Positions 32,878 to 40,529 of a stretch of DNA of 64,000 bases are shown here, piece by piece. The notes beneath the pieces are model-generated. The model did no database searches. It was not told the origin of the DNA and saw only the letters and a list, made by a program, of their open reading frames with translations. Origin of the DNA: Dolomitihabitans soli (GTDB taxonomy: Bacteria > Actinomycetota > Actinomycetes > Streptosporangiales > Streptosporangiaceae); NCBI RefSeq assembly GCF_022213955.1, contig NZ_JAKNTW010000018.1, forward strand, positions 62,001-126,000, written 5' to 3'. Each line of letters opens with the position of its first letter. Position 1 is the stretch's first letter. The position numbers and the translations under genes were made by a program.

Positions 32878-33362
32878 CCGGCCTGCTGCTCCGGGTGCCC
32901 GCCGAGGATCACCGCGCCCTGTGCACACATGACCTGACCGGCCTCCACCCGTGGGGCGGGACCCGGGCCATGGCCGGCACGAATCCGCTGGCACCCGGGG
33001 ACGCCGTCGACTCCGCCGGTGTGCGCGCCACAGACGCGGCCGCGGCGGTGGATGGGGCGATCAGCCCTTTCGGCGGTCCAGGAGGCTACGCCCTCGGGCT
33101 CATGATCGAGGTGCTGGTCGCGACCTTGACTCGTACCGCCCTTGGCGACGATGTCCGCGGGACCCTCGACCCGACTGACCCGCCCACCAAGGGCGACGTC
33201 TTCATCGCGATGGACCCGAGGGCGCCCGGGCACGACCGAGTCTGGGAGCCCGGCGCGTGCCTGCGTCACCCGGCAGCCAACCTTGCCGACGCCGTCCCGG
33301 TCTCGCAGGTGACCTGGACGTCCGCCCAGCAAATCACCGCCGACGTTCCAGAGAGGCACTGA
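32874..33362 (+). pseudogene. Truncated malate/L-lactate dehydrogenase (LDH2) family protein
   Basis: A 162-codon open frame coupled to the aldehyde dehydrogenase stop (GTGA). It encodes LHPWGGTRAMAGTNPLAPGD and later SPFGGPGGYALGLMIEVLVA, then GDVFIAMDP. These are blocks of the LDH2/sulfolactate/ureidoglycolate dehydrogenase family, which normally has about 340 residues. The first 110 or so residues are missing and roughly 35 are deleted between the two blocks, including the conserved DMAT region. The frame is still open and well placed for translation, so a residual role cannot be excluded. Loss of activity is more likely. Confidence 0.6.
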
Positions 33363-33363
33363 C

Positions 33364-34599
33364 ATGCTTGAGACCGTCCGCGGACCACGCCAGCTGATAG
33401 TGGGCGAAGGGGTCGCGCAGAACATCCCACGAGTGGTGGCCGAGTGTGGCTCGCGAGTCCTCATCGTGACCGACCGGGTTCTTCTGGGGCAGCCGGGCGT
33501 GGCCGAGATCGTGGCCGCCGTGCGGGAGAAGGTCGAAGTCGTCGGGGTGTTTGCCGACGCGACTCCGGACGTGCCACTCGCCGATGTCGCCCTGGCCGTC
33601 TCGGTCGCCGCAGAGGTGGACGCCGACGTAATCCTCGCCATCGGGGGTGGCACGGTGATCGACCTCGCCAAAATCGTCGGCGTCATCCGGCGCCACGGTG
33701 GGACGCCGCGCGACTTCTACGGCGAGTCAAAGGTGCCGGGGCCGACGATTCCTCTCGTCGCGGTCCCGACGACGTCAGGAACCGGCTCCGAGCTCACGCC
33801 CGTCTCGGTGTTGACCGACCCGGACCGCGAGCTGAAGGTGGGGGTCTCCAGCGTCCACATCGTGCCCGACTTCGCCATCATCGACCCCGAGCTCACCTAC
33901 ACCTGCCCTGCGACCGTCACTGCCCACTCCGGCATCGACGCGTTTTGTCACGCGGTGGAGAGCTACACCGCGCGACCCCGGGCCCACGGACCGCGCGACC
34001 CGGTGGAGCAGGTCTTCCTCGGCCGCAACCCGATCACCGATCACTACGCGCTCCTGGCCGCGGAGCGGATCGCCCGCAGCTTGCCCCATGTCGTCAGGGA
34101 CGGAGGCGACAAGGACGCGCGCGCGGACATGTCCTATGGGTCCATGCTAGCCGGGCTCGCATTTTCCCACGCAGGCAACGCGGCTCCGCACGCCCTCCAG
34201 TACCCCATCGGCGCAGCCACCCACACACCGCACGGCCTGGGCGTCGGGCTGCTGCTGCCCTACGCGCTGGACGCGGCCAGGGATGCCATCGGCGACCGGT
34301 TGACCATCCTCGCCGGGGTGTGCGGGCTCGACGTGACCGACGCCTCGGATGCCGAGGCCGCAGATACGTTCCTCACCTGGCTCGACGGGCTCCTTGCCGA
34401 CATCGGCATCCCTACCACCTTGGCGGACATTGGCGTGGCACGCGCCGACCTCCCGCGCTTCGCGGAGATGGCCAGTGGCGTCACCCGCTTGATCCAGAAC
34501 CATCCAGGCCCGACCGACACCGCCAGCCTGACCGCGATCCTCGAAGCGGCCTGGATCGGGGACCGGACCCGACACGTCCTGACTCCGGAGCAGAGATAG
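33364..34599 (+). CDS. Iron-containing alcohol dehydrogenase
   Basis: A 411-residue type III alcohol dehydrogenase. NAD-binding: VILAIGGGTVIDLAKIVGVI and VAVPTTSGTGSELTP. The metal site is formed by Asp and His residues in GIDAFCHAVESYTARP and AFSHAGNAAPHALQYPIGAA, followed by THTPHGLGVGLLLP. GAGG lies 7 bases before the ATG. The gene starts directly after the LDH2-like remnant, so it is in the same operon as the aldehyde dehydrogenase. Family members act on butanol, 1,3-propanediol, lactaldehyde or 4-hydroxybutyrate. With an SSADH-type partner, 4-hydroxybutyrate is an attractive but unproven substrate. Confidence 0.9.
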   Translation: MLETVRGPRQLIVGEGVAQNIPRVVAECGSRVLIVTDRVLLGQPGVAEIVAAVREKVEVVGVFADATPDVPLADVALAVSVAAEVDADVILAIGGGTVIDLAKIVGVIRRHGGTPRDFYGESKVPGPTIPLVAVPTTSGTGSELTPVSVLTDPDRELKVGVSSVHIVPDFAIIDPELTYTCPATVTAHSGIDAFCHAVESYTARPRAHGPRDPVEQVFLGRNPITDHYALLAAERIARSLPHVVRDGGDKDARADMSYGSMLAGLAFSHAGNAAPHALQYPIGAATHTPHGLGVGLLLPYALDAARDAIGDRLTILAGVCGLDVTDASDAEAADTFLTWLDGLLADIGIPTTLADIGVARADLPRFAEMASGVTRLIQNHPGPTDTASLTAILEAAWIGDRTRHVLTPEQR

Positions 34600-34885
34600 T
34601 GACGGGCCTTTCATGCTCCAGCGCCCGCGCGAGCAGGAACTCATCCAGTTCCTTCAGCTCCACCGTCGTCGGCAGCCGCCACCCCAGATATCTCGCCACC
34701 ACTCGCAGATGCTCGGTCCGGGTCTTCGCCCGCCGGCCGTAGGACCGTAACTCGCCCGGATCGACGCCCAGTCGGGTGGCCAGCCTGGCCACCGCAACCG
34801 GCGGCGCCAACGACACCTTGTCCGGGACGAACCCCAGCCACGGCAACGTGCACAACGCGACCGCCAACCCAACCCGGCCGACCCG
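34600..34885 (-). mobile_element. Tn3-family transposase N-terminal fragment
   Basis: The minus strand encodes LAVALCTLPWLGFVPDKVSL, then VDPGELRSYGRRAKTRTEHL and LGWRLPTTVELKELDEFLLA. This is the DUF4158 N-terminal domain of Tn3-family transposases. It breaks off after ALEHE, about 12 bases from the stop of the iron-type dehydrogenase gene. It lacks the true N-terminus and the entire catalytic part. No terminal inverted repeats were found. Confidence 0.75.
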
Positions 34886-34947
34886 GTGGAGCGACCGCCC
34901 CCGACCCGGTCATCAAAGTCCTGCCTGGCTCGTCCACCAACATCCAG

Positions 34948-35000
34948 ATGAACGTGCCCGGCGCGATGCTGCACGTCGATGTCAAGAAGCTCGGCGAGCC
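34948..35000 (+). mobile_element. IS481-like transposase scrap
   Basis: A short frame encodes MNVPGAMLHVDVKKLGEP. LHVDVKKLG is the strand bearing the first catalytic Asp of IS481-type DDE transposases. Only about 18 residues are left. The following bases (to 35060) encode NPLNVLCGDTVLDPRTGLA and a stop in a different frame, origin unknown. The rest up to the right repeat (35061-35220) holds only the arm-type repeat. Confidence 0.5.
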
Positions 35001-35141
35001 CCAATCCGCTGAACGTGCTGTGCGGCGATACCGTGCTCGATCCCCGGACCGGGCTGGCCTGAGCTGTACGGCTCCATGCACGTGCAAGATCGCCGCATGC
35101 AGGTGTCGGATCATATACGGTACCCCCGTAGTGTATACGAA

Positions 35142-35161
35142 GCCAGCACCAAGTCAGCACG
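35142..35161 (+). repeat. Arm-type repeat near the right island end
   Basis: Counterpart of 22214-22233 (17 of 20 bases the same, same orientation), 60 bp inside the right copy of the long repeat. It follows an imperfect inverted repeat with arms TACGG and CCGTA near 35116-35130. Confidence 0.4.
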
Positions 35162-35220
35162 CCATTGGGAAACAACGGGGACAAACAAGGAATAACGGGC
35201 ATTCTGCCATCCGACTTCGA

Positions 35221-35374
35221 ACGTGATTCCAGCACACCTGTTCTACCACCGCCGACCCAAAGATCCCGGCGGTAGGCCGCTGACGTGCGGAAACGTTAGC
35301 GCACCGGCAACCCGGTCACGGCCCGGCCGATGATCAACCGCTGGATCTCCGAGGTGCCCTCGAAGATCGTATAG
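35221..35374. repeat. Right copy of the 155-bp repeat, 3' end of the acyl-CoA dehydrogenase gene (attR-like)
   Basis: This copy spans the last 79 bases of the intact acyl-CoA dehydrogenase gene plus 75 bases downstream of its stop. It is joined to the complete 5' part of the gene. If an element integrated here, this copy came with the element and restored the gene's end. Confidence 0.8.
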
Positions 35375-36501
35375 ATCTTGGCGTCGCGGTGGAAGCGTTC
35401 GACCGGGTGGTCGCGGGTGTAGCCCGCGCCGCCGAGGATCTGGATGGCCTGTTCGGTCACCCACACGGCGGTCTCCGCGGCGACCAGTTTGGACATGGAG
35501 CCCTCGGCCTGGTCGAAGGGGCGGGCGTGGCGGGCCATCCAGGCGGCGCGCCAGGTGAGGAGGCGGGCGGTGTCGACGCGGGTGGCCATGTCGGCGAGGA
35601 GGAAGGCGACGGCCTGGTTCTCACCGATCTTGCGGCCGAACTGCTCTCGCTGGCCCGCGTAGTCCCTGGCGTACTCGAAGGCGGCACGGGCGGTGCCGAC
35701 GGCCATGGCGGCGACGGTGGGGCGGGTGGTCTCGAAGGTGCGCATGGCGTGCTGCTCGCCGGACCTCTCGCCGCTGCGGGCCTTGGCGAGGCGATGGTCG
35801 AGTTTGTCCCGGCCGCCGAGGAGGCAGGCGGCGGGAATCCGGACGTCGTCGAGGACGACTTCGGCGGTGTGGGAGGCGCGGATGCCGTGCTTGCGGAACT
35901 TCTGGCCCATGGAGAGGCCGGGTGTGCCGGGCGGGATGACGAAGGTGGCCTGGCCGCGGGTGCCGAGGGAGGGGTCGACGGAGGCGACGACGACGTGGAC
36001 GTCGGCGATGCCGCCGTTGGTGGCCCAGGTCTTCACGCCGTTGAGCACCCAGTCGTCCCCGTCGGGGACGGCACGGGTGCGGATGGAGCCGATGTCGGAG
36101 CCGGCGTCGGGTTCTGAGGCGCAGAAGGCGCCCAGTTTAACGTCGCCGGGAGTGCCGAACATCTGCGGCAGCCACTCCCCCATCTGCTCGGGGGTGCCCC
36201 CGGCGGCGACCGCGGCGGCGGCGAGGCCGGTGCCGACGATGGAGAGGCCGATGCCCGCGTCGCCCCAGAAGATCTCCTCGAAGGCGACCGGGATGCCGAG
36301 ACCGCTCTCCTCGAACCACTGGGTGGCGAAGAAGTCGAGGGAGTAGAGCCCGACCTTGGCGGCTTCCTGGATGATCGGCCAGGGGGTCTCCTCGCGCTCG
36401 TCCCACTCGGCGGCGGCCGGGCGGATCACGTCGCTGGCGAAGGTGTGGACCCAGGCGCGCACCTCGCGCACGTCCTCGCTCAACTCCGGGCAGAAGGCCA
36501 T
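35296..36501 (-). CDS. Acyl-CoA dehydrogenase
   Basis: A 401-residue flavoenzyme with the N-terminal helical domain, the beta-barrel middle ([19 protein letters not shown], the FAD/acyl signature, and [18 protein letters not shown]) and the C-terminal helical domain. The last shows [20 protein letters not shown] and [16 protein letters not shown]. The catalytic Glu is expected in the FEGTSE segment. It oxidises acyl-CoA thioesters to enoyl-CoA, passing electrons to ETF. AGGGAG lies before the ATG. Its 3' end is the site of the long repeat and the presumed target of island integration. The C-terminus is nonetheless complete (AVTGLPVR and stop). Confidence 0.92.
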   Translation of the reverse strand: MAFCPELSEDVREVRAWVHTFASDVIRPAAAEWDEREETPWPIIQEAAKVGLYSLDFFATQWFEESGLGIPVAFEEIFWGDAGIGLSIVGTGLAAAAVAAGGTPEQMGEWLPQMFGTPGDVKLGAFCASEPDAGSDIGSIRTRAVPDGDDWVLNGVKTWATNGGIADVHVVVASVDPSLGTRGQATFVIPPGTPGLSMGQKFRKHGIRASHTAEVVLDDVRIPAACLLGGRDKLDHRLAKARSGERSGEQHAMRTFETTRPTVAAMAVGTARAAFEYARDYAGQREQFGRKIGENQAVAFLLADMATRVDTARLLTWRAAWMARHARPFDQAEGSMSKLVAAETAVWVTEQAIQILGGAGYTRDHPVERFHRDAKIYTIFEGTSEIQRLIIGRAVTGLPVR

Positions 36502-36553
36502 TCGTTCACTCCCTGTGAGGTCACCACCCGTAATCTACCGGCCAGTAGCATAG

Positions 36554-37507
36554 TCAGCGCAAGCTGATCATAGGAGGTCGTTCCGGAACGGTGACGTCCC
36601 GGACGACGGGCTCGTGGCGGGCGGCTTCGCGCCGGAACTGGGCCAGCGTGGCCGCCGGCTCGTAGCCGGGCAGCACGATGCCCTGGCGGGCCAGCCGCGC
36701 CCAGGCGGTGTGCATGATCTGCGCGGCCATCCCGCCGAGGGCCTCGGTCGACTGGTGGGAATGGACCCGGCTGCCGAGATCGACCTGGGCGAGGGCGTCC
36801 AGACCGGCCAGTTCGAGCAGGTCGACGAGCAGCCCGAACTCCACTCCGTACCCGGTGACGAAGGGCACCCGTTCCAGCGCCGAGCGCCGCCCCGCGTACT
36901 CGCCCGCGAGTGGCTGGACGAACCCGGCGAGCCGCGGCCAGTGCAGGTTGAGCAGCGGCCGGGCGACGAGTTCCGTGACCCGCCCGCCGGCCATCGGGAC
37001 ATCCTGCAGCGGCCGGTCGTAACAGCCCTTGACGTAGACCACGGCTGGGTCGGCGAGCAGCGGCCCGAGCAACCCGGTGACGAACGAGGAGCGGAACTCA
37101 CGCAGGTCGGCGTCGACGAAGACCAGCACGTCTCCCGAGGTCACCGCGAGCGACTTCCACAACGCCTCCCCCTTGCCCTCCAGCGGTTCGAGACCGGGCA
37201 GGATCTCGTCCTGCGCGAAGACCTTGGCCCCGGCCGCCGAGGCGCGGGCGGCGGTGTCGTCGGTGGACCGTGAGTCGATCACCACCAGCTCGTCGACGAG
37301 CGGCACCGCCTCCATGAGTCCCGTGCGGATCGCCGTGACGATCTCTCCCACCGTCTCCTGCTCGTTCCTCGCGGGCAGGACGACGCTGACGGTCGCGGCT
37401 CCCTTGGCGTCGAGCAGCGCCCCCACCGGCCAGCCGTCCGACGAGGAGGTACGGCGGCGCGACCAGGCCTCCACCTCAGGAAGCACCCGTATCCCCCGAT
37501 CGTCCAC
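36554..37507 (-). CDS. gpgS: Glucosyl-3-phosphoglycerate synthase
   Basis: A 317-residue family GT81 glycosyltransferase with a GT-A fold. Nucleotide-sugar binding: VSVVLPARNEQETVGEIV, ELVVIDSRSTDDTAARA and GKGEALWKSL. The DxD-type metal site is VFVDADLREF. Acceptor-side motifs are YVKGCYDRPL, GRVTELVARPLLNLHWPRL and PFVTGYGVEFGLLVDLLELA. It makes glucosyl-3-phosphoglycerate, the first step of methylglucose lipopolysaccharide/glucosylglycerate synthesis in actinobacteria. The start is GTG with a weak ribosome site. It is followed closely, on the same strand, by the acyl-CoA dehydrogenase upstream, but their link looks only positional. Confidence 0.92.
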   Translation of the reverse strand: MDDRGIRVLPEVEAWSRRRTSSSDGWPVGALLDAKGAATVSVVLPARNEQETVGEIVTAIRTGLMEAVPLVDELVVIDSRSTDDTAARASAAGAKVFAQDEILPGLEPLEGKGEALWKSLAVTSGDVLVFVDADLREFRSSFVTGLLGPLLADPAVVYVKGCYDRPLQDVPMAGGRVTELVARPLLNLHWPRLAGFVQPLAGEYAGRRSALERVPFVTGYGVEFGLLVDLLELAGLDALAQVDLGSRVHSHQSTEALGGMAAQIMHTAWARLARQGIVLPGYEPAATLAQFRREAARHEPVVRDVTVPERPPMISLR

Positions 37508-37601
37508 GTCAGTCCAGGGACAACCCTAGACAACCGTGGTGGAAAGGTCGTCGCTGGAGGTCGCCTTCGGCACCAGATCCGCCCGCGACGGCGGTCGCCT
37601 G

Positions 37602-38456
37602 TCATCCGTTGAGATAGTTCCTGAGCCCGGCGGCGAGTGAGGCGGCGATGCGTTCGCGGAAGGCCGGGCTCGACATCTTGGCGGCGTCACCGCGGTTACG
37701 CATGTTGCCGCATTCGACGAACACCGCGGGCCGGGTGGACAGGTTGAGCCCGCCCAGGTCGGTGCGGGTGTCCAGCCCCTTCTTCCCCAGATACGTCGAG
37801 TACGGCATGCCGGTGCCGTTCCGGTAGGCGTCCCGGATCGCGAGGCCCAGCCGCCGGGACGGCTTGACGATCGCTTCGTTGTGCCCCGCCACCAGACCGG
37901 GAAGGATCACGTGGAAGCCGTGCCCGCTCGCCGCGGCCCCGTCGGCGTGGATGGACACGACCGCGTCCGCCTCGGCCTTGTTGCCGATGGCGGCCCGTTC
38001 GGTGACGCATGGCCCGACCCCGGTGTCGTCCGGCCGGGTCAGCACGACCTTCGCCCCCCTCTTCTCCAGCAGCGTCCTGAGCCTGCGTGCCACATCCCAG
38101 GTGAACGCGTGCTCGGGGTAGCCGGCGTCGGTCTCGGTCCCCGTCGTGTTGCACGGCTTCCGCCCGGTGATGATGTCCACCTGCCGGTTGATCTCGTCCG
38201 GATGCGCGGCGTTGCCTCCGTTGTGGCCGGGATCGATCGCGATCACCTTCCCGGCGAGCACCGGTCCGGCCGTCGGCGCCTTCGCCGGCACGGAGGCGGT
38301 CGCGGAAGCGGTCGCGGAAGCGGTCGCGGAAGCGGTCGCGGAGACGGTCACGGCGGCCGGCACGACCGGGCTCCGTGCGGCCGGAGCCCCTCCGCACGCG
38401 GTGGACGACACCACCAGCGCGGCACAGATCATCGCTCCCGTTCGGTGAACCCGCAT
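37602..38456 (-). CDS. N-acetylmuramoyl-L-alanine amidase (Amidase_3), lipoprotein
   Basis: A 284-residue cell-wall hydrolase. The lipobox VVSSTACGG gives a lipidated Cys near residue 21. A repetitive Ala-Thr-Ser linker (encoded by a 12-bp tandem repeat) leads to the zinc amidase domain: VIAIDPGHNGGN (zinc His), EHAFTWDVARRLRTLLEKRG, VVSIHADGAA (second His) and FVECGNMRNRGDAAKM (catalytic Glu). It cleaves the amide between MurNAc and L-Ala in peptidoglycan. The ATG at 38456 is chosen because it opens directly on the lipoprotein signal. A GTG at 38474 is also in frame. Confidence 0.9.
   Translation of the reverse strand: MRVHRTGAMICAALVVSSTACGGAPAARSPVVPAAVTVSATASATASATASATASVPAKAPTAGPVLAGKVIAIDPGHNGGNAAHPDEINRQVDIITGRKPCNTTGTETDAGYPEHAFTWDVARRLRTLLEKRGAKVVLTRPDDTGVGPCVTERAAIGNKAEADAVVSIHADGAAASGHGFHVILPGLVAGHNEAIVKPSRRLGLAIRDAYRNGTGMPYSTYLGKKGLDTRTDLGGLNLSTRPAVFVECGNMRNRGDAAKMSSPAFRERIAASLAAGLRNYLNG
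38296..38343. repeat. 12-bp tandem repeat (4 copies) inside the amidase gene
   Basis: Four head-to-tail copies of GCGGTCGCGGAA (the last ends in G). Read on the coding strand they give an Ala-Thr-Ala-Ser linker. In-frame copy-number change would lengthen or shorten the spacer between the lipid anchor and the catalytic domain. Confidence 0.85.
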
Positions 38457-38764
38457 GCCATGTACGGTACCCACCGGGTTCGCGCGCCCCGGTCCGCAAT
38501 CACCCTGGTGACGTGCCCGATTACGGAGATTCCTCGATCTAGGTACCCGGATCGCAGGGAATCAGGTGGCCTGCCCCGACCGCGTCCGGGTCGCCGACTC
38601 GACTCGGGGATGCTGCTCGCCGAGCGGGGCCACCAGGGCACCATGCGCGCGACTGACGGCCGATTTGCCAGGAAATCCATAGGATCGAGTGATTGATGAG
38701 ACGGTCCGGCACCGGTTAGCTTGCTGTGCAACCCTCAACTCCCCCTGTTGTAAACGAGGCTGTC

Positions 38765-40366
38765 ATGTCAATGACCGCAACTCTCCGGCGCGTGCTGGCG
38801 GTGACGTCAGCCGTCGTGCTGAGCGTGGTCGCGGCGTCGCAGGCGGGCGCCGGAACGACCACCGCGCCCAAACGGCCGAACATCGTCTTCTTCCTCGTCG
38901 ACGACCTGTCGGCCGAGCTGATCGAGTACATGGACACCGTCAAGAGCCTGGGCGAGAACGGCACGGCCTTCACCGGCTACTACGTGTCGAACTCGCTCTG
39001 CTGCCCGTCGCGGGCCTCCACGTTCACCGGCCGGTTCCCGCACAACACCGGTGTGCTCACGAACAAGGGGTCCGACCACGGCGGTTACGCGGCGTTCGAG
39101 AAACACGAGAGCAGCACGTACGCGGTCTCCCTCGAACAGGCCGGCTACCGCACCGGCTACCTGGGCAAGTACATCAACGAGTACCCGGTGGGCGCGGACT
39201 ACCGGGTGCCGCCGGGCTGGGACGAGTGGCACGTGGCCGCGGGCGGCGGCTACAACGAGTTCAACTACCAGCTCACCGGGTACGTCCAGGAGGAGACTCC
39301 GGGCGAGAAGCCGATCGATCCCTCCGGCGGCAAGTACCTCGTGGACGTGCTCGGGCAGCGGGCGTCCGACTTCATCGAGCGCTCCCGCGAACACGCCCCG
39401 GGCAAGCCGTTCTTCCTGCAGGTCGCGCCGTTCTCGCCGCACTCCAGGGTCGGCATGAAACCGGGCGAGAAGGAGCCGCTGTTCCCGCCCGCGCGCCGCG
39501 ACCGGCCGAAGACCGAGTGGCCGGCCGGGCAATTCCCGCACGGCGACTGCGGCGGGCCCGACTGCAACGGCATCGACGTCAGCACGCTGCCCGCCTTCGA
39601 CGAGGACACCGCCGACAAGCCCTCGTGGGTCCGCAGGCAGGCGATCGGCACCGACGACAAACTGGTCAGGCAGTTGCGCCAGGACTTCCGCAACCGGATC
39701 CGGATGGTGCAGTCCGTGGACGACATGGTGGAGCGCGTCCTGTCCACGCTGACCGCCGCCGAGAAGCGGAACACCTACGTGGTGTTCACCTCCGACAACG
39801 GCTTCCATCTCGGCCAGCATCGCCTGGTTCGCGGCAAGTCCACCGCCTACGACCACGACATCCGGGTGCCGCTGCTGGTCAAACGCCCGGCGGCGGGGCG
39901 ACAGGGCGACTTCGTGACCGGCCGGATCGCGCAGAACGTGGACCTGTTCGCCACCTTCCTGGACATCGCGGGGGCCGACCGGGCCACGCGCGACAGCCGC
40001 GACGGCCGCAGTCTGCTCCCGCTCGTCCAGGGCCGCAAGACGCCGGACTGGCGTGACGCGGCCCTGATCGAGCACGTCAAGCCGAACCCGGCGGCCCCCG
40101 GCACAGCCGACCCCGACGCCGACGGCCTCAAGGCGGGCAACGCGCAACCGCCCACGTACACCGCGGTGCGCACCACCGGCGACCTCTACGTCGAGTACGA
40201 GGGCGACCCGAAGCCGGAGTACTACGACACCGTCACCGATCCGCACCAGGAGACCAACGACCCCGACAACGCCCGTACGGCCGACCTCGGCAAGGCACTT
40301 CAGGGCCTGAAGAACTGCGGCCGGCCCGGCAACGCCGACTGCTGGACCGCCTCCCACCTCGGCTGA
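38765..40366 (+). CDS. Secreted sulfatase
   Basis: A 533-residue exported enzyme with signal peptide ending ASQAGAG. Metal site: NIVFFLVDDLSAELIEYM. The formylglycine motif sits in SNSLCCPSRASTFTGRFPHN, where the second Cys of CCPSRAS is converted to formylglycine. VVFTSDNGFHLGQHRLVRGK carries further metal and substrate residues. It resembles bacterial N-acetylglucosamine-6-sulfatase-like arylsulfatases that remove sulfate from glycans. The maturase is not in the window. The ATG at 38765 has GAGG 5 bases upstream. A strong terminator hairpin follows at 40381. Confidence 0.92.
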   Translation: MSMTATLRRVLAVTSAVVLSVVAASQAGAGTTTAPKRPNIVFFLVDDLSAELIEYMDTVKSLGENGTAFTGYYVSNSLCCPSRASTFTGRFPHNTGVLTNKGSDHGGYAAFEKHESSTYAVSLEQAGYRTGYLGKYINEYPVGADYRVPPGWDEWHVAAGGGYNEFNYQLTGYVQEETPGEKPIDPSGGKYLVDVLGQRASDFIERSREHAPGKPFFLQVAPFSPHSRVGMKPGEKEPLFPPARRDRPKTEWPAGQFPHGDCGGPDCNGIDVSTLPAFDEDTADKPSWVRRQAIGTDDKLVRQLRQDFRNRIRMVQSVDDMVERVLSTLTAAEKRNTYVVFTSDNGFHLGQHRLVRGKSTAYDHDIRVPLLVKRPAAGRQGDFVTGRIAQNVDLFATFLDIAGADRATRDSRDGRSLLPLVQGRKTPDWRDAALIEHVKPNPAAPGTADPDADGLKAGNAQPPTYTAVRTTGDLYVEYEGDPKPEYYDTVTDPHQETNDPDNARTADLGKALQGLKNCGRPGNADCWTASHLG

Positions 40367-40380
40367 CACGTCACCGATTC

Positions 40381-40407
40381 GGGGCCTGCCCGCGAAGGGC
40401 GGGCCCC
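40381..40407. terminator. Hairpin terminator between sulfatase and ramB
   Basis: Arms GGGGCCTGCCC and GGGCGGGCCCC (one G-T pair) with a 5-base loop, 15 bases after the sulfatase stop. The regulator gene converges from the other side and ends at 40530, so it may serve both. Confidence 0.75.
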
Positions 40408-40529
40408 GGCCCCCTTACCGGCGGGCCCGAACAGGCAGGACGGGCCAGGTCACCGCGTCGTCGCCTGCCATGGACCTCGGCGACCGCCGGCGGGCCCAGC
40501 GCGAGAAGCGCCGGGGCCGGACTCCGGCG

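Noticed and set aside
22005-35374. Explaining the long repeat as a simple composite transposon
   Set aside because: The repeats contain a housekeeping gene end, not a transposase, and lie next to a site-specific integrase remnant. No flanking IS copies in matching positions exist.
38807-40369. A 520-codon open frame opposite the sulfatase gene
   Set aside because: The sulfatase on the plus strand has signal peptide, formylglycine motif and terminator. The antisense product has no recognisable domain.
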